DNA of 59,785 bases from Clostridia bacterium (GCA_012523575.1 JAAYIF010000056.1:1-59785); one strand, 5' to 3'; counted from the stretch's first letter, positions 40,289 to 48,203 are shown. Translations and numbers: made by a program. Notes: a model not told the origin generated them from the letters alone.

Positions 40289-42022
40289 ATGGTTCTAAAA
40301 CAGAGGCGGTTTCTTTTTCTTTTAATTATGTTTAATATAATTTTATTTTTCCTGCTGTTTAGATTGGCGCAGCTGCAAATTTTGGGCAGTAAATCTTTGG
40401 CAGTTAAAGCCCAGGAAGGCCGCCTGCGTTTAATTTCCGGTGAGGATTTCCCCAGGGGGGATATTCTCGACCGGAATGGTGTTTCCCTAACGGATTCTAA
40501 AATAATGCCCGCCCTTATGGTATTCCCGTCCATGATTAAGGATAAAGAGGGGTTTTCCTTCTCCACTGCCCAAATATTAGGTATTTCCGCAGATCTCCTT
40601 AAAAAAAGGCTTTCTAATAAAAATGAATATCTAATATTTCCCAACCTGACAAATAGTCAGATAGAAAAGATAAAAAGCTTGAATTTTGAGGGTGCATTTA
40701 TTGTACCATTAAAAACCCGGTATGGCCCCAACTCCCTTTCCAGACATTTTGTGGGACATGTAAACAGTATTGATTTGGAAACATGGAAGGCTTTCCAAAA
40801 TAAGACAAATTTAGAAAAGAAATATAAAATAAATGATTTCATCGGCGTTAAGGGTATGGAAGTAGTATATGAAAAATATTTAAGGGTAGAAAAGCCCCTT
40901 TTTTATTGGATTGTAACCGTTGATGCCCGGGGAAGAGTTATTCCGGGACTGTCCTTTAATAAAATTACCGGTTATGAAAAAGCCCCCAGACCTTCCGTCG
41001 TTACTACCCTTGATTTTAAACTACAAAAAGAAGTTGAAAGAATAATGGATCAGAAAATACCTCGTGGGGCTGTAGTTGTCATGGATGTGTTTAATGGCGA
41101 TATCCTTGCCGCTGCAAGCAGGCCCAATTATGACCAAAATAATATAGTAGAGTATGTGGCCTTGGAAGAAAAAAACAACAATAATCCCTTTATTAACAGA
41201 GCTTATGAACATTATTATCCGGGCTCCATTTTTAAGATTCTTATAGCCACTGCTGCCATTGAAGAAAAAATTGTTGATCCCGATGAACTTTTCACTTGCA
41301 GCGGAGAATATGTATTAAACCCCCAACATATAATTGGCTGTTGGAAAGAGGAAGGACATGGTCCCCTTACCTTTGAAGAAGGTTTTGCCCATTCTTGTAA
41401 TCCGGTTTTCGTTGATATTGCCCTGTCTTTAGGAAGGGAAAAACTACTGGAGTATGGAGAAAAATTTGGTTTAATATACGATGATGCTCTCATTGGTTAT
41501 CCCAAAAGCAGGTTTAAATCCATTGATATCAGCCCTTATGGAAAGGGGAAAGTAGCAAATGCTGCACTGGGGCAGGAGGGAATTTCTTTGTCACCCATTC
41601 AAGTTGCCAGCATGGTATCTGTAATCGCGAATGGAGGACATTTAGTGGTTCCCAGGATTGTACAGGAAGTTAAGGATCATAATGGGAAAACCATAGTTTC
41701 CTACGATTATGAGGAACCGAAACCGGTTATTTCAGAAAGAACTGCACGAATCATTCAAAAAATGATGGTTAAAACCACCACAGAGGGTACGGGCAAAAAA
41801 GCCTGGGTATCTGGATACGGCAGTGCAGGGAAAACGGGTTCTGCTGAAACAGGATTTAAGGGTGCTGGTAAACCAAGGCACTTTAATTGGTTTGCCGGTT
41901 ATGTTCCCATTAAAAATCCAAGGTTTGCCGTGGTTGTAATGGTTGAAGGGGGGGAAAGCGGAGGTGAAACCGCAGCACCGGTTTTTAAAGAAATAGCTTC
42001 ATTTTTGTTAAATGATTATTAA
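40289..42022 (+). CDS. Class B penicillin-binding protein (transpeptidase)
   Basis: About 577 residues. One N-terminal membrane helix (about 8-29) is followed by a dimerisation domain (PRGDILDRNGVSL) and the transpeptidase domain. Its active-site motifs are PGSIFK with the acylated serine near 312, SCN near 369, and KTGSAE near 514. It cross-links peptidoglycan outside the membrane. The location before sigK and the size suggest a sporulation- or elongation-type PBP2/SpoVD relative, but no PASTA domain is present. ATG 40289 is taken; TTG 40244 is open but lacks a site. Confidence 0.92.
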   Translation: MVLKQRRFLFLLIMFNIILFFLLFRLAQLQILGSKSLAVKAQEGRLRLISGEDFPRGDILDRNGVSLTDSKIMPALMVFPSMIKDKEGFSFSTAQILGISADLLKKRLSNKNEYLIFPNLTNSQIEKIKSLNFEGAFIVPLKTRYGPNSLSRHFVGHVNSIDLETWKAFQNKTNLEKKYKINDFIGVKGMEVVYEKYLRVEKPLFYWIVTVDARGRVIPGLSFNKITGYEKAPRPSVVTTLDFKLQKEVERIMDQKIPRGAVVVMDVFNGDILAAASRPNYDQNNIVEYVALEEKNNNNPFINRAYEHYYPGSIFKILIATAAIEEKIVDPDELFTCSGEYVLNPQHIIGCWKEEGHGPLTFEEGFAHSCNPVFVDIALSLGREKLLEYGEKFGLIYDDALIGYPKSRFKSIDISPYGKGKVANAALGQEGISLSPIQVASMVSVIANGGHLVVPRIVQEVKDHNGKTIVSYDYEEPKPVISERTARIIQKMMVKTTTEGTGKKAWVSGYGSAGKTGSAETGFKGAGKPRHFNWFAGYVPIKNPRFAVVVMVEGGESGGETAAPVFKEIASFLLNDY

Positions 42023-42083
42023 TGGGCTAAAGGCTTTAATTGTTGATCTGTTTTCAAATTAAATAATTTCAAACTTTGACAAG

Positions 42084-42112
42084 CACAGCACCGTTAATCA
42101 CCCCATATAATA
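42084..42112 (+). promoter_or_regulatory. Possible sigma-K-type promoter of sigK
   Basis: CACA (42084-42087) lies 16 bp before CATATAATA (42104-42112), an exact match to the sigma-K -10 pattern CATAnnnTA. A sigma-E reading of the -10 is also close. It fits autoregulated mother-cell transcription. Confidence 0.5.
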
Positions 42113-42142
42113 AATTGTACTTATTGCATTCAGGAGGTGGCT

Positions 42143-42865
42143 GTGCTGTATCATCCCTTATTTAAGATAATAATTTTTAGCAATTATATATTTAGCAATA
42201 GAAGAAAAGGCAGAGCGATATTTGCCTTTATAGGATATCTAAATAACAGTTCTTTTCCCCATCCCCTTTCGGAAGAAGAAGAGAAGATTTATATTGATAG
42301 ATTAGTAAAAAATGATGTGGAAGCAAGAAATATTTTAATAGAGCACAACCTGCGGTTGGTTGCACATATTACAAAAAAATATGAGAATTCCGGAGAGGAT
42401 GTGGAAGAACTTATTTCTATCGGCACCATGGGACTGATTAAGGCTATAAACACTTTTGATCCCCAAAAGGGGACAAGATTGGCCACATACGCAGCAAGAT
42501 GCATTGAAAATGAAATTTTAATGCATTTGCGGGCAAAAAAGAAACAGCGAAGTGAGGTTTCCCTTTATAATCCCATAGGCATTGATAAAGAAGGTAATGA
42601 GATAACCCTGATAGACGTTTTAGGAACGGATACGGATACAGTGGTTGAGGCAGTGGAAAACGAATTCGATCAGGAAAAAATAAGAAAATATGTGAGTAAA
42701 CTGAATGAGCGGGAAAGAAATGTTATTGAACTTCGTTACGGCTTAATAAACGGGCTTAGAAAAACCCAGAAGGAAATTGCAAAGAGAATGGGTCTGTCAA
42801 GATCCTACATTTCAAGAATTGAAAAGAAGGCTATCCAAAAGTTAATTAAAGCAATAAATGATTAA
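42143..42865 (+). CDS. sigK: RNA polymerase sporulation sigma factor SigK
   Basis: About 240 residues. A hydrophobic pro-sequence (about 1-35) precedes the core NNSFPHPLSEEEEKIYIDRL. Region 2 is ARNILIEHNLRLVAHITKKYENSGEDVEELISIGTMGLIKAI, and region 4 is RERNVIELRYGLINGLRKTQKEIAKRMGLSRSYISRIEKKA. It is the late mother-cell sigma factor, made as a precursor cleaved by SpoIVFB. The gene is continuous, with no skin-like element. GTG 42143 is preferred (AGGAGG at 42132); GTG 42137 overlaps the site. The BofC-like gene at 3110 may relate to its checkpoint. Confidence 0.93.
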   Translation: MLYHPLFKIIIFSNYIFSNRRKGRAIFAFIGYLNNSSFPHPLSEEEEKIYIDRLVKNDVEARNILIEHNLRLVAHITKKYENSGEDVEELISIGTMGLIKAINTFDPQKGTRLATYAARCIENEILMHLRAKKKQRSEVSLYNPIGIDKEGNEITLIDVLGTDTDTVVEAVENEFDQEKIRKYVSKLNERERNVIELRYGLINGLRKTQKEIAKRMGLSRSYISRIEKKAIQKLIKAIND

Positions 42866-42892
42866 AAAAGCGGTATAAACCGGCTTTTTTTT
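42864..42892. terminator. Bidirectional terminator between sigK and ppa
   Basis: AAAAAAGC-GGT and ACC-GGCTTTTTTT pair with one bulged base. The A and T runs on both sides let it serve both converging genes. Confidence 0.8.
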
Positions 42893-42899
42893 ATAGGAA

Positions 42900-43385
42900 C
42901 TATTTCTTTGCTTTTTGTTTGGCTTTTTCTATGGTTTTCATTGCTTCTTCTTTATCAGCCCAGCCCCTAACGATTACCTCTTTCCCTTCGAGATTTTTGT
43001 AAACTGAGAAAAAATGCTCAAATTCCTTTAGTATATGTTGTTCAAGATCTTCCAGGGATTTAATGTTGTCAAACCGGGGATCATGGACAGGAACCCCTAA
43101 AATCTTTTCGTCTTTTCCCTTTTCGTCTTCCATAATGAACATACCGATGATTCTTGCTTTAATAAGACATCCGGGAAAAGTAGGAAAAGTGGTCATAACC
43201 ATTGCATCAAGGGGATCGCCGTCATCTGCAAGGGTATCGGGAATAAAGCCGTAATCGGCCGGATAAAAAACCGGGGAATATAAAACCCTATCTAATCGAA
43301 AAAGTCCCTTTTCCTTATCAAACTCGTATTTATTGTTGCTTCCCCTTGGAATTTCAACAAATACTTCAATGGTAAAATCTTCCAT
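42900..43385 (-). CDS. ppa: Soluble inorganic pyrophosphatase (family I)
   Basis: A 161-residue family I pyrophosphatase. IEVFVEIPRGSNNKYEFDKEKG begins the fold, and the metal-binding signature DDGDPLDAMV (about 55-64) with YPADYGFIPDTL is intact. It hydrolyses the pyrophosphate released by biosynthesis. On the - strand an AGGAGG precedes the ATG. It converges on sigK and shares its terminator. The C-terminus (WADKEEAMKTIEKAKQKAKK) is basic but normal. Confidence 0.95.
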   Translation of the reverse strand: MEDFTIEVFVEIPRGSNNKYEFDKEKGLFRLDRVLYSPVFYPADYGFIPDTLADDGDPLDAMVMTTFPTFPGCLIKARIIGMFIMEDEKGKDEKILGVPVHDPRFDNIKSLEDLEQHILKEFEHFFSVYKNLEGKEVIVRGWADKEEAMKTIEKAKQKAKK

Positions 43386-43486
43386 CCCAAAAAACCTCCT
43401 AAAATCGTCATAAATTAAGAATTTTTTTATATATTAGCTAGATGATTTTTTAAATCCTTCTTTAAACTTTGTCATGTTTATTTTTT

Positions 43487-43518
43487 TATTATTAATAAAG
43501 CCGGGGAAATTCCCCGGC
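43487..43518 (-). terminator. Intrinsic terminator of the SASP gene
   Basis: Read on the - strand, GCCGGGGAA and TTCCCCGGC (43500-43518) form a stem followed by TTTATTAATAATAAAAAAA. Confidence 0.85.
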
Positions 43519-43519
43519 C

Positions 43520-43752
43520 GGTGTGTAGTTATTTTTGCGGGTAGCTTTGATCACCGGAAATGCTTCTTTCCGCCCTTTCAATGGCTTTTTTTACAAGCAT
43601 TCCACATTGGCGGGAAGGAACTCCTCCCCAACCTTCCCTGGCAACAATGTGATCAACACCCATTTCCTTGGCGAGTTCCCACTTCAAGGCTTCGGACATT
43701 ATTGATCCTTTTCTTGCCAAATTTGGGACCTCCTTTTGGTTAACTACACACC
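43520..43752. repeat. 12-bp inverted repeat flanking the SASP gene
   Basis: GGTGTGTAGTTA (43520-43531) and its exact complement TAACTACACACC (43741-43752) bracket the SASP gene. In the - strand mRNA they would pair the 5' leader with the 3' end just before the terminator. Confidence 0.7.
43529..43720 (-). CDS. Alpha/beta-type small acid-soluble spore protein
   Basis: A 63-residue SASP that coats and protects spore DNA. The core ALKWELAKEMGVDHIV contains the germination protease site (E-L-A-K-E-M-G-V, compared with the usual EIASEFGV). REGWGGVPSRQCGMLVKKAIE is the second conserved block. An AAAGGAGGT site precedes the ATG on the - strand. The Cys in SRQCG is normal for clostridial forms. It is presumably forespore-expressed; no clean sigma-G promoter was found, only a GCATA/AATATTA pair with a 20-bp spacer. 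Confidence 0.92.
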   Translation of the reverse strand: MARKGSIMSEALKWELAKEMGVDHIVAREGWGGVPSRQCGMLVKKAIERAERSISGDQSYPQK

Positions 43753-43911
43753 ATTAATATTTTTTATTTTTTATAGAGGTTTATGCTGCAAAGAAAATTC
43801 CTTAAAAACCACTTTATTTTTTATTTTAAATTTTTAAAATTCAAAATATTTTTGCTGCAGAATGCAACTTCAATAAAATGGTAATATGCGACATTGTTGA
43901 CAATCACTGTA

Positions 43912-43920
43912 TGTTATAAT
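43912..43920 (+). promoter_or_regulatory. Extended -10 promoter before the GreA-like gene
   Basis: TGTTATAAT (43912-43920) matches the extended -10 TGnTATAAT. The TTGACA at 43897 is only 12 bp from the -10, too close to act as its -35. The 293 nt between the SASP and the GreA-like gene hold this promoter and the following hairpin only. Confidence 0.6.
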
Positions 43921-43934
43921 AGCATAAGATTAAT

Positions 43935-43969
43935 GGGTGTCTCGCTCTTTGGCGAGACGCCCTTCCTTT
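43935..43969 (+). promoter_or_regulatory. Leader hairpin of the GreA-like gene
   Basis: GGGTGTCTCGC (43935-43945) and GCGAGACGCCC (43952-43962) form an 11-bp stem with one G-T pair, followed by TTCCTTTATTT. It starts only about 10 nt after the predicted transcription start. It could be an attenuator or a stabilising 5' hairpin. Confidence 0.55.
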
Positions 43970-44013
43970 ATTTAGATTTTTACCATTTAGTGATTAAATG
44001 AGGAGGTAATATA

Positions 44014-44466
44014 ATGAGTGACATTGTACTGTCGCAGCAAGCCTTTGAATACCTGGTTAAACAATTGGTTGAAGTTAAGGAAGGAAAAAATGATATTCTA
44101 GATGAATTTTTTCCAATGCTGTCAAAGGAACGAGAGGAGTTTGAAATCCTTATTGAAAAATATATCAATCATTTAGATGAGCTTATCAGAAAAGCTGAAA
44201 AATTACCGGAAGCAGAAGATAAACTTCCCTTTGTGACTGTGGGCAGCGAAGTGGAAATACAGAGTTTATCCGATATGGAAACTTACAAATATCGCATTAT
44301 ACCCCCTTTTAAGGGCAGTATGAAAAATGGAGATATATCCTATTTATCTCCCGTTGGCAAATCTTTACTGCTAAAGAAAGAGGGCGAAAAGGTGGAAGTG
44401 GAAGCACCGGGCGGGACATTCCGTTACAAAGTAAAGTCCGTTAGATTGCAATGCGATTCAGATTAA
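44014..44466 (+). CDS. GreA/GreB-family transcription factor
   Basis: A 150-residue GreA-type protein. The N-terminal helices (about 1-70) form the coiled coil that enters the polymerase secondary channel, and the C-terminal FKBP-like domain is clear: VTVGSEVEIQSLSDMETYKYRI, NGDISYLSPVGKSLL, VEVEAPGGTFRYKVKSV. The acidic tip residues of the coiled coil appear as KEGKNDILDEFF, unlike the canonical D-E pair of GreA, so it may be a paralogue that does not stimulate cleavage. The start is ATG 44014 after GAGGAGG. Confidence 0.85.
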   Translation: MSDIVLSQQAFEYLVKQLVEVKEGKNDILDEFFPMLSKEREEFEILIEKYINHLDELIRKAEKLPEAEDKLPFVTVGSEVEIQSLSDMETYKYRIIPPFKGSMKNGDISYLSPVGKSLLLKKEGEKVEVEAPGGTFRYKVKSVRLQCDSD

Positions 44467-44513
44467 AATGTTGTATTTCTTATAGTCACTGTTTATCATG
44501 AAAGGAGCACCAT

Positions 44514-44783
44514 ATGATTACCTGGCTTAACCCTGCTAGCCTCATGTTCGGTATAATCGCTTGGATGCTTTCTGTTATTAATCATAGACTAGTTAAAAAG
44601 TACGACCAAAGCAATTGGGCCGCTTTTTCCATTATAAGCATCAGTGCCTGCGCTGTTTCCCTATGGCTTCAGATTGTTTATGGATATTATCTGGTAAAAA
44701 TTGAGGACTGGGCTGCTCATATGGACACAAGGGGTGCTGTGGTGTTTTTTTCAGTGGTTTTGCTTATGGTTACCTTTATTTAA
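44514..44783 (+). CDS. Small three-helix membrane protein, frameshifted near the end
   Basis: An 89-residue product of a conserved clostridial small membrane-protein type: NPASLMFGIIAWML (helix 1, about 8-24), NWAAFSIISISACAVSLWLQIVYGYYLVKIEDW (helix 2, 38-58), and a third helix ending VVLLMVTFI. The frame stops at 44781. The other frame continues without stop to 44827 as NAVTLFVYRDRTAK, a natural end for such a protein. One missing T at about 44780 explains it. ATG 44514 follows AAAGGAG. Function unknown; no enzymatic motif. Confidence 0.68.
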   Translation: MITWLNPASLMFGIIAWMLSVINHRLVKKYDQSNWAAFSIISISACAVSLWLQIVYGYYLVKIEDWAAHMDTRGAVVFFSVVLLMVTFI

Positions 44784-44854
44784 ATGCAGTTACTCTGTTT
44801 GTGTATCGTGACAGAACAGCAAAATAAGATAGCAAGATTCAAGTTAAAGTTCCA

Positions 44855-44880
44855 ATCCTAATTCTGTTAAGAATTAGGAT
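44855..44880 (+). terminator. Stem-loop after the membrane-protein gene
   Basis: ATCCTAATTCT pairs with AGAATTAGGAT across GTTA, an 11-bp stem. The T run after it is poor (AAAGTACTTT), so its terminator role is uncertain. Confidence 0.5.
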
Positions 44881-44943
44881 AAAGTACTTTAAATTTTATA
44901 AAAAATGTAATATAATATGCTTTGAATAAAATTAAATAAAATT

Positions 44944-45045
44944 TTCCGCCGGGGGAGCTCATCTTTAAGCTGAGAGTGCGGCTATATAAAAAGCTGCAGA
45001 CCCCTAGGACCTGATCTGGTTAATACCAGCGTAGGCAGGGCGGTA
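44944..45045 (+). promoter_or_regulatory. TPP (thiamine pyrophosphate) riboswitch
   Basis: The THI-box core is unmistakable: CTGAGA near 44970, GACCCCTAGGACCTGATCTGG, and AATACCAGCGTAGG. The closing stem pairs CCGCC (44946-44950) with GGCGG (45039-45043). A TATAAT (44911-44916) upstream is a candidate -10. It controls the symporter gene, with a terminator in between, so TPP should switch expression off. Confidence 0.94.
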
Positions 45046-45068
45046 GTGTTAAAAGAAATATAATTTAT

Positions 45069-45096
45069 AAGCTACTGCTGTGCAGTAGCTTTTTTA
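45069..45096 (+). terminator. Terminator of the TPP riboswitch expression platform
   Basis: AAGCTACTGC (45069-45078) and GCAGTAGCTT (45082-45091) form a perfect stem followed by six T, 24 nt after the aptamer. Upstream of the next gene there is also a 7-codon reading frame (45167-45190) with a strong AGGAGGAGGA site. Confidence 0.88.
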
Positions 45097-45215
45097 ATTC
45101 TCCACGGCGGAAAAATATGGAAGGGAGGATTAACATATAGTCATGTAGACAGGAGGAGGATTTTATATGAGTTTGTTAACGATTGTTTAAAAGATTTTTT
45201 ATAGGGGGAATTAAA

Positions 45216-46643
45216 ATGATTTTATGGTTGTTTACTGTGGTCATGCTGTTTACCATAATCGCCGTGGCATATATTTATTTAACCAATGATAAGTACTTAA
45301 AGCTCGACGACTATTTAACAGCCCGAAATCGTTTTAGCACTTTTCCTGCCACAATGACTATATTTGCCTCCATAATGGGCTCATGGATATTATTTACGCC
45401 TGCTGAAGCAGGTACATGGGGCGGCATTGCTGCCTTTGGAGGTTATGCGCTGGCTCAGGCTCTTGCAGTAATGGTTTTTGCTTATTTCGGTCCAAGAATG
45501 CGGAATCTTGCCCCAAAGGGAACCACCTTGTTTGAATTTGTTTTTTACCGCTATGGGAAGGGTATGTACATGCTGGTACTGTTGATTGGGGTTTTTTACA
45601 TGGCTGTGTTTTTAGCCGCTGAGCTAACAGGTATTGCTACTGCTGTTAATTTGGTGGCCGGTATCCCTCTTTGGGTTACAGCACTAATCATAGGGTGTGG
45701 AACTCTTATCTATACAGCTTATGGCGGTATTAGGGGATCTATTTTTACCGATGTTATCCAAGCTTTGGTTATTCTACCAACGGTTTTAATTGCTTTTTTT
45801 GCAACGGTTCGTTATACAGGCGGGTTTGGGGATATAGTTGTTAGAATTAAAAACATCAACCCTGATCTGCTGAGCCTTCAAAATATAGGGGGTTTGAATT
45901 TTGCAGCATCTCTGGCTATCGCGGTGGTAGCAGCCAATATGTTCAATCAAGGCTTTTGGTCCAGGGTTTATGCCTGCAAGGACAACACAGTTGTGCGTAG
46001 ATCATTTTTGATTGCCGGTGTTTTAATTATTCCAATTATGATGATAACAGGTTCCTTTGGACTATTGGCAGTTGCTGAAGGCACACTTCACTTTCCCTCT
46101 GCTGCTTTATTTGAAGTTGTAATGTATAAAGCAGCTCCCTGGGTAATATATGTTGTGGTTCTGCTGGCCATTGCCCTCGTTATGAGCAGCGTTGATACAT
46201 TGATCAATGCTTTGGCTGCAATTTTTACCGTGGATATTGCACGGTTTAAACCGAGACTAAAGCCTTCCGTTCTACAAACCTATGCAAGGATGATAACTGC
46301 AGCAATTTGCGGAATTGTTATATTCGTGGCTTCTAAGGGTTACAGCGTGCTTTATCTTTTCTTAATTGCGGATCTTGTTTGTACTGCTGCTGTCTTTCCC
46401 ACATTTTACGGCATGTTTTCTAAAAGATTTAACGGCACCGCAGGTGTTATATCCATATTAACAGGTATTGCTGCGGGAATACCGTTTTTCCCCGATCCTT
46501 CCATGCAGGGGGGAAATCTTCTCAATAGCTTTCTGATGGCGGCTGCGGTTTCCATAATATTGGCCTTGGCATTGGAGAGATTTTCCAAATATGAATTGAA
46601 TTTTGAAAGTTTAAAGGAAAATGTACAGGATATTCAGGGCTGA
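45216..46643 (+). CDS. Sodium:solute symporter (SSF family), TPP-regulated
   Basis: A 475-residue membrane protein of about 13 helices, SSF family. It shows MTIFASIMGSWILFTPAEAGTWGG, LAAELTGIATAVNLVAGIP and YTAYGGIRGSIFTDVIQALVI, the region that forms the sodium site. The ATG at 45216 follows AGGGGG. Because it is under a TPP riboswitch and directly precedes a YlmB-like deacylase, the substrate is likely a thiamine precursor or breakdown product such as formylaminopyrimidine or HMP. That is inference from context; the SSF family itself is broad. Confidence 0.85.
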   Translation: MILWLFTVVMLFTIIAVAYIYLTNDKYLKLDDYLTARNRFSTFPATMTIFASIMGSWILFTPAEAGTWGGIAAFGGYALAQALAVMVFAYFGPRMRNLAPKGTTLFEFVFYRYGKGMYMLVLLIGVFYMAVFLAAELTGIATAVNLVAGIPLWVTALIIGCGTLIYTAYGGIRGSIFTDVIQALVILPTVLIAFFATVRYTGGFGDIVVRIKNINPDLLSLQNIGGLNFAASLAIAVVAANMFNQGFWSRVYACKDNTVVRRSFLIAGVLIIPIMMITGSFGLLAVAEGTLHFPSAALFEVVMYKAAPWVIYVVVLLAIALVMSSVDTLINALAAIFTVDIARFKPRLKPSVLQTYARMITAAICGIVIFVASKGYSVLYLFLIADLVCTAAVFPTFYGMFSKRFNGTAGVISILTGIAAGIPFFPDPSMQGGNLLNSFLMAAAVSIILALALERFSKYELNFESLKENVQDIQG

Positions 46644-46673
46644 TTTTTATACAAAAGTTAAGGAGGGTTTTGG

Positions 46674-47963
46674 ATGGAAGAAAAGTTGTATTATGATATT
46701 GATGTTGAAAAATTAATTGAAGAACGCACGGAAGAACTTATTGATTTAGCTTCAAAACTTATTTCATTTCCAAACGTCAGCCCGCCGGGCAGAAATAGCG
46801 GGGAAGTCCAAAATTTTATTGAAAATTATCTTAAAAATTTAGATGCTGAAATTATACGCTGGGAAACTTTTAAAGGGGATCCAAACATTGTAGCCGTAAT
46901 GCACGGCACTCACCCCCAAAAACATAAAAGCCTCGTCCTCAATACTCACGTTGATGTTGCAGAGGTTGGGGATAACTCTCAATGGTCCTTCGATCCCTTT
47001 AAGCCCTTTGTAAAGGATGGGAGACTCTTTGGCAGGGGCGCTTCGGATATGAAAGCTGCCCTTGCATCATATCTTTTAATTATGAAGCTCCTCAAAGAAA
47101 AAGATATTTCACTGGGAGGAGACCTTATTTTTCACAGTGTTACGGGGGAGGAAGCAGGGGAAGGAATTACATTTGAAGCCGTTCAAAGGGGCCCTAAAGC
47201 AGATTTTGCCATAGTGGGAGATATCAGTGATTTTAAGCTGCAATACGGACAGGGCGGTGTGATTACCGGCTGGATAACGGTTCAAAGCCCGAAAACCTAC
47301 CATGATGGAGTGCGCTCCAAAATGATTCATGCAGGCGGGGGATTATTTGCTGCCAGTGCAGTGGAAAAAATGGTGAAAATAATTCAAGGTTTGCAGGATT
47401 TAGAAAGGCATTGGGCTGTGGTAAAGAGTTACCCGGGATTTGCGCCGGGAAGTAACACCATTAATCCGGCGGTAATTGAAGGGGGAAGGCATGCTGCCTT
47501 TGTAGCGGATAAATGTTCCCTGTGGTTAACGGTTCATTTTTATCCCAATGAAAACTATGAATTGGTTTCCAAAGAAATTGAAGAGCACATATTAAATGTT
47601 GCAAAGGCCGATCCATGGCTTAAGGAAAATCCACCCCTTTTCCGCTGGGGAGGAAAATCCATGCTGGAAGATAGGGGTGAAGTTTTTCCATCCCTTGAGC
47701 TAAACAGGGACCATGAGGGGTTAAAGCTTCTGGAAAACATTCACGGGGAAATTGTGGGCAGTCCGCCTGTGGTGGATATGTCACCCACGGTAACCGATGC
47801 AGGTTGGCTTGCGGAAGCAGGAATCCCAACTGTAATTTATGGACCTGGGGAGCTGGGGGAAGCCCACAGTGTGGATGAGAGCATAAGTGTTAAAAATTTG
47901 GTGGATTATACGAAAGTAATTTTTAAATTCATTTTAGAGTGGTGTAATGCACAGAAAATTTAA
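46674..47963 (+). CDS. ylmB: M20-family deacylase, YlmB-like (formylaminopyrimidine deformylase)
   Basis: A 429-residue M20 metallopeptidase-fold protein. Metal and catalytic residues appear in LNTHVDVAEVG, GRGASDMKAAL and VTGEEAGEG, and a terminal ligand in GEAHSVDES. Blocks such as QGGVITGWITVQSPKTYHD and LERHWAVVKSYPGF are those of YlmB rather than general ArgE/DapE. YlmB removes the formyl group from formylaminopyrimidine so the pyrimidine can be salvaged for thiamine. It starts 30 nt after the symporter stop, with AAGGAGGG, in the same TPP-controlled transcript. Confidence 0.85.
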   Translation: MEEKLYYDIDVEKLIEERTEELIDLASKLISFPNVSPPGRNSGEVQNFIENYLKNLDAEIIRWETFKGDPNIVAVMHGTHPQKHKSLVLNTHVDVAEVGDNSQWSFDPFKPFVKDGRLFGRGASDMKAALASYLLIMKLLKEKDISLGGDLIFHSVTGEEAGEGITFEAVQRGPKADFAIVGDISDFKLQYGQGGVITGWITVQSPKTYHDGVRSKMIHAGGGLFAASAVEKMVKIIQGLQDLERHWAVVKSYPGFAPGSNTINPAVIEGGRHAAFVADKCSLWLTVHFYPNENYELVSKEIEEHILNVAKADPWLKENPPLFRWGGKSMLEDRGEVFPSLELNRDHEGLKLLENIHGEIVGSPPVVDMSPTVTDAGWLAEAGIPTVIYGPGELGEAHSVDESISVKNLVDYTKVIFKFILEWCNAQKI

Positions 47964-48010
47964 GTAAATTATATAAACCCTGGCGGCCCGATTCCCAGCC
48001 TGTTGATCAA

Positions 48011-48203
48011 GGGTCTCTGCTGCGGTTTTCTTTACTTGCGAACTCACACCGGACATCTCTGAGCAAAGCTTTAAGGCAAAACCGGGCTGCCCCAAATACG
48101 GTGACCGTGCTTCAGGTTAGGGCTGGCGCGAGTGTCCATGCTGGCGCCTCCCGGTTTTAATTGGCGTTCGTTAAGTCGTTTCACAAACCGCAGCAGAGAC
48201 CTG
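48011..48203 (+). repeat. Dispersed structured repeat element, copy B (190 bp core)
   Basis: The core 48012-48201 is bounded by GGTCTCTGCTGCGGTTT and its exact complement (17-bp inverted ends). Internal blocks match copy A at 29093. AAAACCGGG pairs with CCCGGTTTT, and GGACA with TGTCC. It has no reading frame and no target duplication. It occupies the 339-nt gap after ylmB, before a terminator. Confidence 0.86.

Noticed and set aside
42143..42865. A skin-like insertion in sigK
   Set aside because: The frame runs unbroken from the pro-sequence through region 4.
43897..43920. TTGACA with TATAAT as a standard sigma-A promoter before the GreA-like gene
   Set aside because: The spacing is only 12 bp; the extended -10 (TGTTATAAT) is the better explanation.
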